Below are positions 49,824 to 58,237 of a stretch of DNA of 64,000 nucleotides, one piece after another. The position numbers and the translations under genes were made by a program. The notes below the pieces were generated by a model. That model saw only the letters and a list, made by a program, of their open reading frames with translations. It was not told the DNA's origin and ran no database searches. Position 1 is the stretch's first letter; each line of letters begins with the position of its first letter. The stretch comes from Leptospira johnsonii (GTDB taxonomy: Bacteria; Spirochaetota; Leptospiria; Leptospirales; Leptospiraceae). The DNA lies in assembly GCF_003112675.1 (NCBI RefSeq), contig NZ_BFAY01000012.1, forward strand, positions 237,730 to 301,729, written 5' to 3'.

Positions 49824-50639
49824 TTAGAATGTTTGCCGATCCACTTGAGACAGATCTTTCAGGTTATTAAATAGAAGGACAGCAATCGCAAAGAAAACCA
49901 AAAAGAAACCAGTAATATTCATAATGTCTGTGTCAACGGAATCGGAAGTAAAAACAATGTCCATTGTTCCATGAAATATAGCGACAATGAGTATACTTCC
50001 TCGTGCGGAGTTGAACAGCCAGGTCAATAGAATTGCTCCAGTAAATAAAGACAATATCCATCCAATAGTACCGAAAAAACCCATTTCAACATAACCGGGT
50101 CGATAGAAAAAAAGAGGGATATGCCATGCAGCCCAACCTAAAGTCAAAATTACAGTAGAAGTAAATGCATGCAGATGTTTTTGCAATTTCGGCAAAGCAA
50201 AACCTCTCCAGCCTATTTCTTCCCCAAAACCAAAGGATATAATATTATAAAGAAAGAAGGAAACAAAACCAAAATTCGGAAACTCTCTGCTTATACCAAT
50301 GCCCGCCAATTTAAGCTCAGATGAAATGAAATACTTTGTAAGAATAGAGAATGCAAGAAGAATGAATGGGCTAAAAAGGGCAATGATGTACCAAATAAAA
50401 TTTACTTTCCACATAAACACTCTTGAAAGTAAATTTTTTACACCTAAAGTTCCCTGATCAATTTTGCTAACGATAAATGCAGCAGAGACAGGACCAATTG
50501 CGCCGAGTGCATGATGAAATGGAAGAACAGGTAAAACGCTGATCCCAAATTTTGGTAAATATAAAGGAAGCCAGATTATCCATGAGAAAAAGTAACTTAA
50601 GAAAAAGAACAAAAGTAATGATTTAATATAATCTTTCAT
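49824..50639 (-). CDS. CPBP-family intramembrane metalloprotease
   Basis: This is a 271-residue membrane protein with about seven helices. The CPBP (Abi, CaaX-like) motifs are present: GEEIGWRG with E140, E141 and R145, a second motif with H173 (AAWHIP) and FHGTMD near residue 226. Relatives process prenylated proteins or bacteriocins. It is a one-gene cassette between site 1 and the miniature site at 50666. Confidence 0.88.
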   Translation of the reverse strand: MKDYIKSLLLFFFLSYFFSWIIWLPLYLPKFGISVLPVLPFHHALGAIGPVSAAFIVSKIDQGTLGVKNLLSRVFMWKVNFIWYIIALFSPFILLAFSILTKYFISSELKLAGIGISREFPNFGFVSFFLYNIISFGFGEEIGWRGFALPKLQKHLHAFTSTVILTLGWAAWHIPLFFYRPGYVEMGFFGTIGWILSLFTGAILLTWLFNSARGSILIVAIFHGTMDIVFTSDSVDTDIMNITGFFLVFFAIAVLLFNNLKDLSQVDRQTF

Positions 50640-50665
50640 AGGATCATCTCAATGGAAACATTAAA

Positions 50666-50698
50666 GCCTAACGGATTTTCGCATGATAATAGTTAGGC
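50666..50698 (-). repeat. Miniature attC-like palindrome
   Basis: GCCTAAC and GTTAGGC are perfect complementary boxes only 33 bp apart end to end, with no central arms. It sits where an attC is expected, between the CPBP start and the stop at 50721. It is too short for a normal attC and may be a collapsed site or a small hairpin. Confidence 0.55.
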
Positions 50699-50720
50699 TA
50701 CATTTTTTAAAAAACAAATA

Positions 50721-51164
50721 TTAGAAACATCCAAAGGAAAAGCCGGATAAATTCTTTGGTCTATCTAAGATTTTCCCCTGAAACGGTTTGTAACTATTAA
50801 TAAAATATGCCTCGGAAATGTTGCAGCTCCCAACTACTAGGATCACCCAATCATCAAAATTTGTTTCACTAGGAGGGCAAGATGTAAAATGAATTAGATT
50901 AGTGCAAGAGTCGACTGACTTAGTCCAAACATAATTCCCTCTATTATTATCAAAAGTGTCATCATTACAATAAGTTATAGCAAGCCCACCAGCTGTGGTT
51001 TTGTAAGTATTGCCAAGAGAACGACAATAAGCATATTTTATAGAAACTGATGAAATGATTTGATTATAGGCGACATTAGCGCTCCTTACATCTGCTGTAT
51101 TTATACCTATATTTATACACGAGCCGAAGACTAATGATAATAGCATAAGATTTTTCATATACAC
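50721..51164 (-). CDS. Small lipoprotein of unknown function
   Basis: This is a 147-residue protein with a signal peptide and lipobox (VFGSC, Cys about 16). The mature part contains about six cysteines, suggesting disulfides in the envelope. No family is recognised. It is a single-gene cassette. Confidence 0.72.
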   Translation of the reverse strand: MYMKNLMLLSLVFGSCINIGINTADVRSANVAYNQIISSVSIKYAYCRSLGNTYKTTAGGLAITYCNDDTFDNNRGNYVWTKSVDSCTNLIHFTSCPPSETNFDDWVILVVGSCNISEAYFINSYKPFQGKILDRPKNLSGFSFGCF

Positions 51165-51192
51165 CTCATTAAATTAAATTTCAATCTATAGC

Positions 51193-51327
51193 GGATAACT
51201 GTATAGGCTTGGCTACGTTTACTACGCGATCTTATTTTGCAAGTACAGTGACAGATGCAACTGTGGCGTTGCTGAAGTGAAGATCGCGTAGCGATGGTCG
51301 ATGCGAAGTGGAGCTGCGTAGTTAGCC
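51193..51327 (-). repeat. attC site 2
   Basis: GGATAAC (left) and GTTAGCC (right) bound 135 bp, with AGTACAGTGACA and GCGTAGCGATGG-type arms shared with other sites. It follows the DUF2007 gene stop at 51338 by 10 bp. Confidence 0.7.
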
Positions 51328-51337
51328 GAAGTTCAGG

Positions 51338-52120
51338 CTATTTCCGTAGAATTTCAGAATTCTCTATTCTACCATTACGATCAGTATCTATTTCATGTCT
51401 AATTTCTCGACCTGAAACATCATAGTAGATGAACTTATCAAATCTGCCATCATAATCTGTATCAAATCCTTCTGAGTCCTTTATTCCATTAATGTCGTAA
51501 GTGATAAAACGATTATAGTATTCTAAAGGTTTATCATTAAAGAATTGAGATGCAATCTTGCCATTAATATCATACCCTTTACTGATAGTTGGCTCACCGT
51601 CCTCACCATAACAGACCCATGAACTTAGTTTATCATTATTCTTATGATAATATAGAATACAATTATCTTCATTATCATACTCAGAATATACGTATAGACC
51701 CGAATTTAAATTCATGTCCAATGCCTTATACTTACTTCTGACATCCAGATACGCTATAAGCAACGCGACTAAGCTAACCGAAAATAATACTAAGATAATA
51801 ATACTTTTACCAGCTATTCCTGTATTTAAATCTTTCTGGCCTGATTCTGCAGGACTTTTTTTCACAGTATTTTCTGGCTTTAGTGAACTTTGTAAGATCT
51901 CTAATAACTCTTTTGTTAACGGAAGTTTTAATAAATAAAGAGTAGGCAGTATATCTTTTTCTGAAACACAGAGCTCTATTAAACTATCATTTTCAGGCAG
52001 TAAACTTCTCAAAGAATCAAGCTCAGACCCTTTTACAAAAGACTCGATCTTTTCTTCAGAAAGGACCGTTTTAAATAATTCTATCTCTTGGTAATTGGCT
52101 GATCTATAAATTGTTATCAA
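51338..52120 (-). CDS. DUF2007-type protein with EF-hand-like repeats
   Basis: This is a 260-residue protein. The N-terminal part (ITIYRSANYQEIELFKTVLSEE) matches the DUF2007 putative signal-transducing domain. A membrane helix lies at about 104-124. The C-terminal half has repeated Asp-rich loops (DTDYDGRFDKF, DTDRNGRIEN) like calcium-binding EF-hand or YD-type loops. Topology suggests a cytoplasmic N-terminus and a periplasmic calcium-binding tail. It is a single-gene cassette. Confidence 0.75.
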   Translation of the reverse strand: MITIYRSANYQEIELFKTVLSEEKIESFVKGSELDSLRSLLPENDSLIELCVSEKDILPTLYLLKLPLTKELLEILQSSLKPENTVKKSPAESGQKDLNTGIAGKSIIILVLFSVSLVALLIAYLDVRSKYKALDMNLNSGLYVYSEYDNEDNCILYYHKNNDKLSSWVCYGEDGEPTISKGYDINGKIASQFFNDKPLEYYNRFITYDINGIKDSEGFDTDYDGRFDKFIYYDVSGREIRHEIDTDRNGRIENSEILRK

Positions 52121-52160
52121 TTGATTTTCTCCTACAAAGATTATTATAGCCTAAATTTCA

Positions 52161-52291
52161 GATAACGACCAAGGCTAACCGACGGTTTTCAACGGCGCGA
52201 GCACTTGGCACGAGACTTGCCATGCGAAGTGTAGCCCCCTTCCCTTTCCGGCACACTATTTGTGCACTATCACTTTGGCAAATCGTTATGC
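52161..52291 (-). repeat. attC site 3
   Basis: AGATAAC (left) and GTTATGC (right) bound 131 bp. The stop codon and last residues of the upstream DUF7079-like gene lie inside the right arm (stop at 52270). Confidence 0.65.
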
Positions 52292-52653
52292 CTCACTTGA
52301 GCATCATATGCAAATTGAATGCGTTGCCAGGCATCTTTATGCATCCATTCAAAAATGAAATAAAATATTTTGACTACAAAATGTCCGAAACGTCCGCGAC
52401 GCTCGAACGATTTACTTATACTCTCGACGAGCCACTTGTGATCAAATGAATCCCATATTCCGCCAGCGCTGAGCAAATTCCATTGAAGGAGCGGAAAAAC
52501 CTCATATTTATCGATCCGCTTTGCGTCTTCGATGCTGAAGGGGCTCTTTGCAATCACCAATGCAATGCGGGAGTAATCTTCCTCTTGAAGCGCCGTGTCC
52601 AAATAAAGTTCTGAAAAGACAACCCAAAGTACAGTTCGTTCAGATGTCTTCAT
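52270..52653 (-). CDS. DUF7079-like protein
   Basis: This is a 127-residue protein. SERTVLWVVFSELYLDTALQEEDY and NLLSAGGIWDSFDHKWLV resemble small DUF7079-type proteins found near toxin or immunity genes. The last seven codons or so are within attC site 3. The function is unknown, and the family link is from memory. Confidence 0.62.
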   Translation of the reverse strand: MKTSERTVLWVVFSELYLDTALQEEDYSRIALVIAKSPFSIEDAKRIDKYEVFPLLQWNLLSAGGIWDSFDHKWLVESISKSFERRGRFGHFVVKIFYFIFEWMHKDAWQRIQFAYDAQVRHNDLPK

Positions 52654-52767
52654 CTATTCATTCTTAATACGATAATTGGGCTTACAACAAGATCGCCGCG
52701 TAAGCAGGAATTCTTGACCTGCTACCCCATCCGCCATTCCTTCGAACAATCAGTCAAAAATGAAATA

Positions 52768-53253
52768 TTATTCGCCCTTGTAAGCTTTTTCAAGTTCGCT
52801 TATATTCAGTTTACCCATGCTAAGCATAGCAGCTCCAACTCGATCAGCTTTAGCAGTGTCTGGATCACGCATCATGATGTCTAGGCTTTCCGGCATAATC
52901 TGCCACGTTAAGCCATACTTATCTTTAAGCCATCCACAAGAAATTTCTTTGCCGCCTTTGGACAGTGCTTCCCATAACTTATCAATCTCTTCCTGAGTTT
53001 TACAGTTTACAGCTATTGAAATTGCTTCACTAAAAGTAAACATAGGGCCTCCATTTAGCGCAGTAAAGTTTTGGCCATTCAGTTCAAAGTCTATTGTTGA
53101 CAAACTCCCGAGTTCCTTCCCGGCTGCTTTTGCAACTGACTCTGTGAGATACGATGTGTTTGTTATTTTTGCATTTTCAAACAGCGATACATAAAGATCT
53201 ACAGCTTCCTTTGCTTGATCGTTAAACCAAAGAAAAGTTACTACCTTTTGCAT
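52768..53253 (-). CDS. PhnB-like VOC protein
   Basis: This is a 161-residue VOC/glyoxalase-fold protein of the PhnB/3-demethylubiquinone type (VTFLWFNDQAKEAVDLYVSLFEN, CGWLKDKYGLTWQIMP). The substrate is unknown. The gap to its left has no clear attC, so its site is lost or too degenerate to see. Confidence 0.85.
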   Translation of the reverse strand: MQKVVTFLWFNDQAKEAVDLYVSLFENAKITNTSYLTESVAKAAGKELGSLSTIDFELNGQNFTALNGGPMFTFSEAISIAVNCKTQEEIDKLWEALSKGGKEISCGWLKDKYGLTWQIMPESLDIMMRDPDTAKADRVGAAMLSMGKLNISELEKAYKGE

Positions 53254-53360
53254 AGAAGCTCCTTAGTTAAATTAATAATTACTACGAAAATGGCAGTAAT
53301 TATTAAAGCTTATCATAGCTAATTTGATAATCAAAGTAATTTTGCTATGTTGTTTATGAT

Positions 53361-53406
53361 GAAGCGAGCCCTAAGTGTAGCGGAAGCACTACTAGTTAGT
53401 GCGATC
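53361..53406 (-). repeat. attC remnant (uncertain)
   Basis: A GTTAGTG box preceded by GAGCCCTAAGTGTAGCGGAAGC-like sequence resembles the right half of an attC. No left box was found. It follows the OsmC gene (stop at 53458), the expected place. Confidence 0.35.
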
Positions 53407-53457
53407 GACCGATCCGCTGCCTGAGAATGGAATTTAAATAAATTCAAAAGCAACTCT

Positions 53458-53883
53458 TCAGTTTTGTCGTCTTACTAAAATTCCATTCAAATTTGTACCA
53501 GGAGCAATTGTATTAAAAACTGTTCCAAATTTCTTAATGTTTTCATGCAAGAGATTCAAACGTTGCTCCGATTCTTCTGAATCAACGATTATTTTATAGA
53601 ATATCGATTCCATTCTCGGAGGTACATCTTGCCTAACTCCATCAACTATCACCTCTATGGAATGTAATTGAAATTGCAGAATTGGAACTGTTCTTTCTAC
53701 TCCTTTAATTATGCAAGCAGATAGAGCTGAAAGTAATAATTCCGCTGGATTAAAGGCATCTGTATTACCTAATATATCTGTATCCAATGTAATTTTGGCA
53801 TTCTTGCACTTCGAAATACTGCTATGTGAATCTACTCTTACTGATTCGACATGAAAAGTCATTTTAGGTTTAGATTCAATCAT
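53458..53883 (-). CDS. OsmC-family protein
   Basis: This is a 141-residue OsmC/YhfA-like fold. FNPAELLLSALSACIIKGVERT contains the conserved cysteine of the thiol peroxidase family, and the C-terminal GTVFNTIAPGTNL fits the second half. It may reduce organic hydroperoxides. It is a single-gene cassette. Confidence 0.85.
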   Translation of the reverse strand: MIESKPKMTFHVESVRVDSHSSISKCKNAKITLDTDILGNTDAFNPAELLLSALSACIIKGVERTVPILQFQLHSIEVIVDGVRQDVPPRMESIFYKIIVDSEESEQRLNLLHENIKKFGTVFNTIAPGTNLNGILVRRQN

Positions 53884-54011
53884 TGTCTACTTCCAACATT
53901 AAACAACCTCAGATTGAAATGAATGTCTATCAAAAGTTTTCTCAAATCATTTGATAAAAGTTACCTTTGAATTCATCCCCACTCTTAGATATCTATTCCG
54001 ATCGGTCTTTC

Positions 54012-54125
54012 GCATAAGGAAGGAGACTTAACTTGCTTTGTCGAGTGACAAAACGGAATTTGGCGTAGCCCAGGCGAGAGTTGCAAAGCAAGTTCGAAGC
54101 GATGCGGAAGCACCGATAGTTAGGA
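54012..54125 (-). repeat. attC site 6 (degenerate)
   Basis: GCATAAG (left) and GTTAGGA (right) bound 114 bp. The arms GTCGAGTGACAAAACGG and GGCGAGAGTTGCAAAGC match the other sites. It follows the stop at 54145. Confidence 0.6.
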
Positions 54126-54144
54126 GTAGGCCTCATTGCTCTCT

Positions 54145-54774
54145 TCAATTAGATTTATTACAGTTTGGTTGATTCAAACGCAACTTCTTTAGATCAATTC
54201 GTTTGATAAGCTTGATTAACTTATTAGAAGCCCAAATTCCGTGAGTAATTTCATTTTTCTCAATAGAATAATATATACCTTCACCATGAAATTTATCATT
54301 TTCCACAAAACCAATATAGGGATAACTAAGCATACTATCCTGAAGTGCAAATCCTTCTAATCGTTCATTTAAATAACTTCCTATTGAAAGCGACATTCCG
54401 TCATCGTAGAATACATGGTAACCATCAGTACACCGCCCTTGCTCACATCCAATATTCTTTGAATTTAATTCCAGAAAGAAACTATCGTAATCTAGAATAG
54501 TATTACCATTTAAAGTGGCGTCAAGCCTATGATAACCACAGTTAACATCCAATTTGTCAGTTATCACTATTGCAGAACGACCATACCCTATAAACTTACC
54601 GGACCATTCTCCATATTGATAGCTTCCAAAATTATCAACATCTAATACAATTGCATAGCTCACAGACAAATTCTTGCAAATCGCTGTGATTTTGCTCAAA
54701 GATTCCTCAATCGAACATTGAGGTGTAAAAAAAAGAGGAGAGTACAATATCAAATTAATAATGGAATCTAACAT
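54145..54774 (-). CDS. MORN-like repeat protein
   Basis: This is a 209-residue protein. GEWSGKFIGYG, GSYLNERLEGFAL and FVENDKFHGEGIYYS resemble MORN repeats, which often bind membranes or proteins. A weakly hydrophobic N-terminus may be a signal. The function is unknown. It is a single-gene cassette. Confidence 0.65.
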   Translation of the reverse strand: MLDSIINLILYSPLFFTPQCSIEESLSKITAICKNLSVSYAIVLDVDNFGSYQYGEWSGKFIGYGRSAIVITDKLDVNCGYHRLDATLNGNTILDYDSFFLELNSKNIGCEQGRCTDGYHVFYDDGMSLSIGSYLNERLEGFALQDSMLSYPYIGFVENDKFHGEGIYYSIEKNEITHGIWASNKLIKLIKRIDLKKLRLNQPNCNKSN

Positions 54775-54799
54775 ATCTGAAAGTTTTGTGAGGCATTAC

Positions 54800-54896
54800 G
54801 CCTAACGATAGATAATTGTCAAAGTCCCGCGCATCCGAAGGACTTGGCGCGAGCTTGCCTTTGTAAGCGAAGTAACGGAAGCGTCGAAAATTATGG
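54800..54896 (-). repeat. attC site 7 (one box degenerate)
   Basis: GCCTAAC (left) is good, but the right box is only ATTATGG. About 97 bp with GCGCGAGCTTGCCTTTGTAAGC in the middle match the other sites. It follows the stop at 54937. Confidence 0.55.
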
Positions 54897-54936
54897 AAAG
54901 TTCAAAAAGATAAGAAACCAGTACGAACATATAAAG

Positions 54937-55416
54937 TTATTTCTTATTAGTTTGAATAGAAAGTAACCCAAATATGAATGCAGCTATTCCTAATCCTACT
55001 CTTAACCATTGCCAATTCCCCCAGGTTGTAATGGCAGATGTTAATTTTTCGTTTGCGATGGAACGTGTATTGAAGCCAGCATTTGCATCTTTGAAGAAAA
55101 TAAAAAATGTCATTATTACAAGAATAGATAGGACTGTGGATGCGACCATCGATAGTCTTCCTTCTTGTTTCGCAATCAGAAGAAGAATAGAAGTAACTAC
55201 GGTGAGAATTGTACTCCAAATTTCGAGAGGACTATAGTAATTGACCAACGCAGCTTGGTGTTTTGCGTACCAGTCAAAGAACTCAGTTGGCGATAGACTC
55301 AACCAAAAAGGAACAATAATTACCGCCTCTGTTAACATCGCCCCGGCAGTTAACCCAAGAACTAGTACCGTAATAAATCCGGTTATTTTCGTAAGTATCC
55401 TCACATTACCCTCCAT
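54937..55416 (-). CDS. DUF1772-like membrane protein
   Basis: This is a 159-residue protein with four membrane helices. GLTAGAMLTEAVIIVPFWLSLSP and FFIFFKDANAGFNT fit the DUF1772 type. The function is unknown. It is a single-gene cassette. Confidence 0.78.
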   Translation of the reverse strand: MEGNVRILTKITGFITVLVLGLTAGAMLTEAVIIVPFWLSLSPTEFFDWYAKHQAALVNYYSPLEIWSTILTVVTSILLLIAKQEGRLSMVASTVLSILVIMTFFIFFKDANAGFNTRSIANEKLTSAITTWGNWQWLRVGLGIAAFIFGLLSIQTNKK

Positions 55417-55581
55417 TTTATGCGGCCTTTATTTCAAATATTTCTTTAATATACTTAAGTCACAAAACGCTTCGCTATAAAGATCACATCTCCAGTGATT
55501 ACTGGTAAAATCTATCTTTTTTAAAAGATCAATATCCTTACAAATATTATTGATTTCTTCATTTTAATATAATTTTGGTGA

Positions 55582-55641
55582 AGCCTAGAGCGAAAGTCGC
55601 GTTAGCGAGCCCAAAGCGTAACGCCAACTCGAAAGTTAGCT
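55582..55641 (-). repeat. attC right half only
   Basis: GCCTAGAGCGAAAGTCGCG, then AACTCGAAAGTTAGCT, matches the right arm of the 150-bp sites, but no left box or arm is present. It lies 14 bp beyond the stop at 55656, so it is the truncated site of that gene's cassette. Confidence 0.5.
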
Positions 55642-55655
55642 AGAACGGTCTCCGA

Positions 55656-56288
55656 CTACGGTGAGAATTCGCTTCCTTCGAAAGCACGCATGAATTGAAT
55701 CACAGCGGGATCGGAAGCAGGAGTAGAGTAACTCATACCGGTATCGTGAATCAATCTTTCAATATGTGCGATCCAGCGTTTAAGAAACTCTGAAGGCTGG
55801 CAATGATCAGCTGATGCCGCGAACCAATACTGACGCCGCTTATAATTCAAAGGCTCACCCGTATTATCACAAAAACATTGTTTACCTTTACCATTTTCGA
55901 ACTCTCCAAAATGACATGCTTCTTTCTTGAGCACGTCATACCGAGTAAAATTGTCAACTTGCAGAATTCCATTCGGCATTAAGAAACTAGCGCCTTCAGA
56001 GAACACAATTTTGCCTCCGGCAAAGGCGAGTCGCGAATAGGATGGAAGGCTTCCGGGCCACAGAGTTGCAGTTGCGGAGAAATTATCATTTCGGATGATC
56101 AGAGCGATTAGCCGATCCGGTTTCGTATGCCTATTACGATATTCTGTATCACCACGATCGTGCGTCTGCATAAACGTACTCATTCGTGTTGATTCGTGAG
56201 TGTTAAAATAAGCGATCCTTAGAGTTTCTAATGATGATCCACAGGATAGGCATAAAGAAAAAGTAACGAGTAGCAAAGTAAATTTCAT
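55656..56288 (-). CDS. Lipoprotein of unknown function
   Basis: This is a 210-residue protein with a signal peptide and lipobox (CLSCG). I start at ATG 56288 (MKFTLLLVTF). The longer frame to 56456 runs through attC site 9 and into the neighbouring gene, and is rejected. Several cysteines lie in the C-terminal half. The family is unknown. It is a single-gene cassette. Confidence 0.72.
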   Translation of the reverse strand: MKFTLLLVTFSLCLSCGSSLETLRIAYFNTHESTRMSTFMQTHDRGDTEYRNRHTKPDRLIALIIRNDNFSATATLWPGSLPSYSRLAFAGGKIVFSEGASFLMPNGILQVDNFTRYDVLKKEACHFGEFENGKGKQCFCDNTGEPLNYKRRQYWFAASADHCQPSEFLKRWIAHIERLIHDTGMSYSTPASDPAVIQFMRAFEGSEFSP

Positions 56289-56303
56289 AATGGCGATCAT
56301 TGC

Positions 56304-56394
56304 AGCTAACGAAGGAGGGTTGGCGACGTTTTGCGAGTGTGTAGCACTTGACGCGAGCTTGCTTTGCAAGCGAAGTGGCAAAACGTAGTTAGGC
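56304..56394 (-). repeat. attC site 9
   Basis: The left box is AGCTAAC (imperfect) and the right box is GTTAGGC; 91 bp. The centre GCGAGCTTGCTTTGCAAGCG is a strong palindrome. It follows the SH3-like gene stop at 56407 by 12 bp. Confidence 0.7.
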
Positions 56395-56406
56395 GCAGTG
56401 CCTTCT

Positions 56407-57171
56407 TTATTCATCAATCTGAAATTTACACAAAATTTGATTTGGATTAGCAACAAGTGTTAAAGACTTCTGCTGAAAATCAATTTTATAGCTAATAATT
56501 GCTGGACGCTCCAGAAAACCCTTCTGGTAACTTTCTTGAAGATCATCGCCTTTCTTTGCATGCATATCGATAAGGGCCATATAATAATCTTTATCATTAC
56601 CGTTCTTACTGTAACAACCATCAAAGGCTTCCGTATACCTTTGCAAATAGTGAGAGTCGATCTCGATCGAATCTGACACTTTGAAAATAGCCTGCTGTTC
56701 TATTCGTCCAACAGTTTCAGATAACCAGATGAATGATTTCTTCTGATTTTTCAAAAGAGATAATGAAAGATCATCCGTTATCATAGACCCATGCGTCTCT
56801 TCAAGTAAATCTGGGAGGCTTCCCGAGTATTCTAACCCTAGATACCGCTTAGCGGTTTTCTTCAATATACTATCCTTCGGCCAATGTCCGACATGGGCGT
56901 CAAATAAATATCCTTCAAAAGTCTTGTATTTTACGAAGACCCAATAGCCTTCATTATGATTGATCGTATCAAACGAGTCTTTCCTAACGATCCTTACTTC
57001 TTCTTCACTTGCTATCTTGGTAATAATTCTGCCATTTTGAGAAGCCTCTTCTCGTAAGAATACACCCGACTGAGGAATGACAAATTTTGCATCAGTCATA
57101 CCGATCTTCTCTTTTGGTGAACAATTGATAAGAAGATAAAGCAAGAGAAATAGAATGATATTTTTGTTCAT
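56407..57171 (-). CDS. SH3-like lipoprotein
   Basis: This is a 254-residue protein with a signal peptide and lipobox (LINCS). Residues about 35-95 have the bacterial SH3 (SH3b) pattern: VFLREEASQNGRIITKI and YWVFVKYKTFEGYLFDAHV. The remainder is unassigned. It probably binds cell wall or protein in the envelope. It is a single-gene cassette. Confidence 0.75.
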   Translation of the reverse strand: MNKNIILFLLLYLLINCSPKEKIGMTDAKFVIPQSGVFLREEASQNGRIITKIASEEEVRIVRKDSFDTINHNEGYWVFVKYKTFEGYLFDAHVGHWPKDSILKKTAKRYLGLEYSGSLPDLLEETHGSMITDDLSLSLLKNQKKSFIWLSETVGRIEQQAIFKVSDSIEIDSHYLQRYTEAFDGCYSKNGNDKDYYMALIDMHAKKGDDLQESYQKGFLERPAIISYKIDFQQKSLTLVANPNQILCKFQIDE

Positions 57172-57189
57172 AGAATTTTAAGGCATTGC

Positions 57190-57344
57190 GCTTAACGACC
57201 AAGCCTTGACGACGTTTCGCGAGTGCGTAAGCACTTGGCGCGAGGCTTGCTATGCAAGACGAGTGACAAAGCGAAATGTGGCGTAGCCCGGAGCGAGAGT
57301 TGCGAAGCAAGCTCGAAGCGCAGCGTCAGAGGCGATAGTTAGGC
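57190..57344 (-). repeat. attC site 10
   Basis: GCTTAAC (left) and GTTAGGC (right) bound 155 bp. The arms CGTTTCGCGAGTGCG and GGCGTAGCCCGGAGCGAGAG are shared with sites 13 and 14. It follows the BrnA-like gene stop at 57396. Confidence 0.85.
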
Positions 57345-57395
57345 GACGGCTCTGCAAGTAATACTGAAAAATCAAGCCACGGATGGCGTTATTAA

Positions 57396-57650
57396 TTATT
57401 TATGAGCATAATGTTCAGTATATAAATCCAGAACCTTTTTAATCATAGTCTGATAAGGTACGCCAGATCTCTTAGATTCCTCTTTAAAGAACGAGATACT
57501 CTTTTTACTCAAGACTATAGTTACCCTGGAATTATCTTCTTTTAAAACGAGTTTATTCGGAGGAGGTAGAAAATCCTCAACAGTCTTAGAAGATCTAATT
57601 GAAGATGATATAGATGCTGGTGCATCAGTGTATTTTATTTTCTTTTTCAT
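57396..57650 (-). CDS. BrnA-like antitoxin
   Basis: This is an 84-residue protein starting at ATG 57650 (MKKKIKYTDAP); an upstream start at 57686 lies inside brnT. The C-terminal part, VTIVLSKKSISFFKEESKRSGVPYQTMI, is a ribbon-helix-helix-like DNA-binding and antitoxin segment. It overlaps the BrnT-like gene by 26 bases, the usual toxin-first order of this system, so both are co-expressed. Confidence 0.78.
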   Translation of the reverse strand: MKKKIKYTDAPASISSSIRSSKTVEDFLPPPNKLVLKEDNSRVTIVLSKKSISFFKEESKRSGVPYQTMIKKVLDLYTEHYAHK

Positions 57651-57906
57651 AAACTTTCTTACCTTGCCTCCAATAACCTGCCCCAAAAATTCTGATTTTA
57701 CCAGTTCTAACAGTAAATCTTACCGTTGATACATGCGAATCAATGAGACCAAAGCAGTAATATCTTTTTTCGGAATCTGAAGAATGTGTAACATCTAAAG
57801 TAATAACCCTATTTGGATCCAAGAATGCTCTTTGAGCTTCAAAAAAATCAATTCCGTGTTTCCGTAGATTTTCCTCATTCTTTGCAGGATCCCATTCGAA
57901 TTCCAT
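57625..57906 (-). CDS. brnT: BrnT-like ribonuclease toxin
   Basis: This is a 93-residue protein of the BrnT (RelE-like fold) family. FEWDPAKNEENLRKHGIDFFEAQRAF opens the domain, and SEKRYYCFGL and KIRIFGAGYWRQ follow. BrnT cleaves RNA and is neutralised by BrnA. The pair forms one cassette between sites 10 and 11; such addiction modules are known to stabilise cassette arrays. Confidence 0.83.
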   Translation of the reverse strand: MEFEWDPAKNEENLRKHGIDFFEAQRAFLDPNRVITLDVTHSSDSEKRYYCFGLIDSHVSTVRFTVRTGKIRIFGAGYWRQGKKVYEKENKIH

Positions 57907-58055
57907 CTACATATAAAAATAGACCGGAACAAATCCTTGTCAATACATATAATTATACATATTTTAGTGCACATTCCATGCAATTTAGAGTTCATATTAA
58001 TAAAAGCGGGCAGGAGGCCCGCAAAGGTTGAAAAGAATATCATGCAGAGCTGTTC

Positions 58056-58217
58056 GCCTAACGACCAAGCCTTGCCGACGTTGGCGAGCTGAGCGGAACG
58101 GAGCGAAGACAGGCACGAGAATTGCTATGCAAGTCGAGTGACTGAGCCAATGTGCCGAAGGCCAAGCGAGAGTCGCGAAGCGAGCTCGAAGCGCAGCGGC
58201 AGAGGCGATAGTTATGC
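58056..58217 (-). repeat. attC site 11
   Basis: GCCTAAC (left) and GTTATGC (right) bound 162 bp. It is nearly the same as sites 16 and 17 (TTGGCGAGCTGAGCGG, GACAGGCACGAG, GAGCTCGAAGCGCAGCGG). It follows the nuclease gene stop at 58238 by 20 bp. Confidence 0.88.
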
Positions 58218-58237
58218 GCAGTTTCAATTCTACAATC

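Noticed and set aside
52654..52767. attC site between the DUF7079-like and VOC genes
   Set aside because: GCTTACAAC near 52681 is box-like, but no partner box or arms were found.
57092..57310. Open frames that translate the repeats (also at 57997-58227, 63252-63506 and 63730-63945)
   Set aside because: They run through attC sites on the minus strand and give the same Ser/Leu/Ala-rich peptide each time. They are by-products of the repeated DNA, not genes, although such frames are often annotated.
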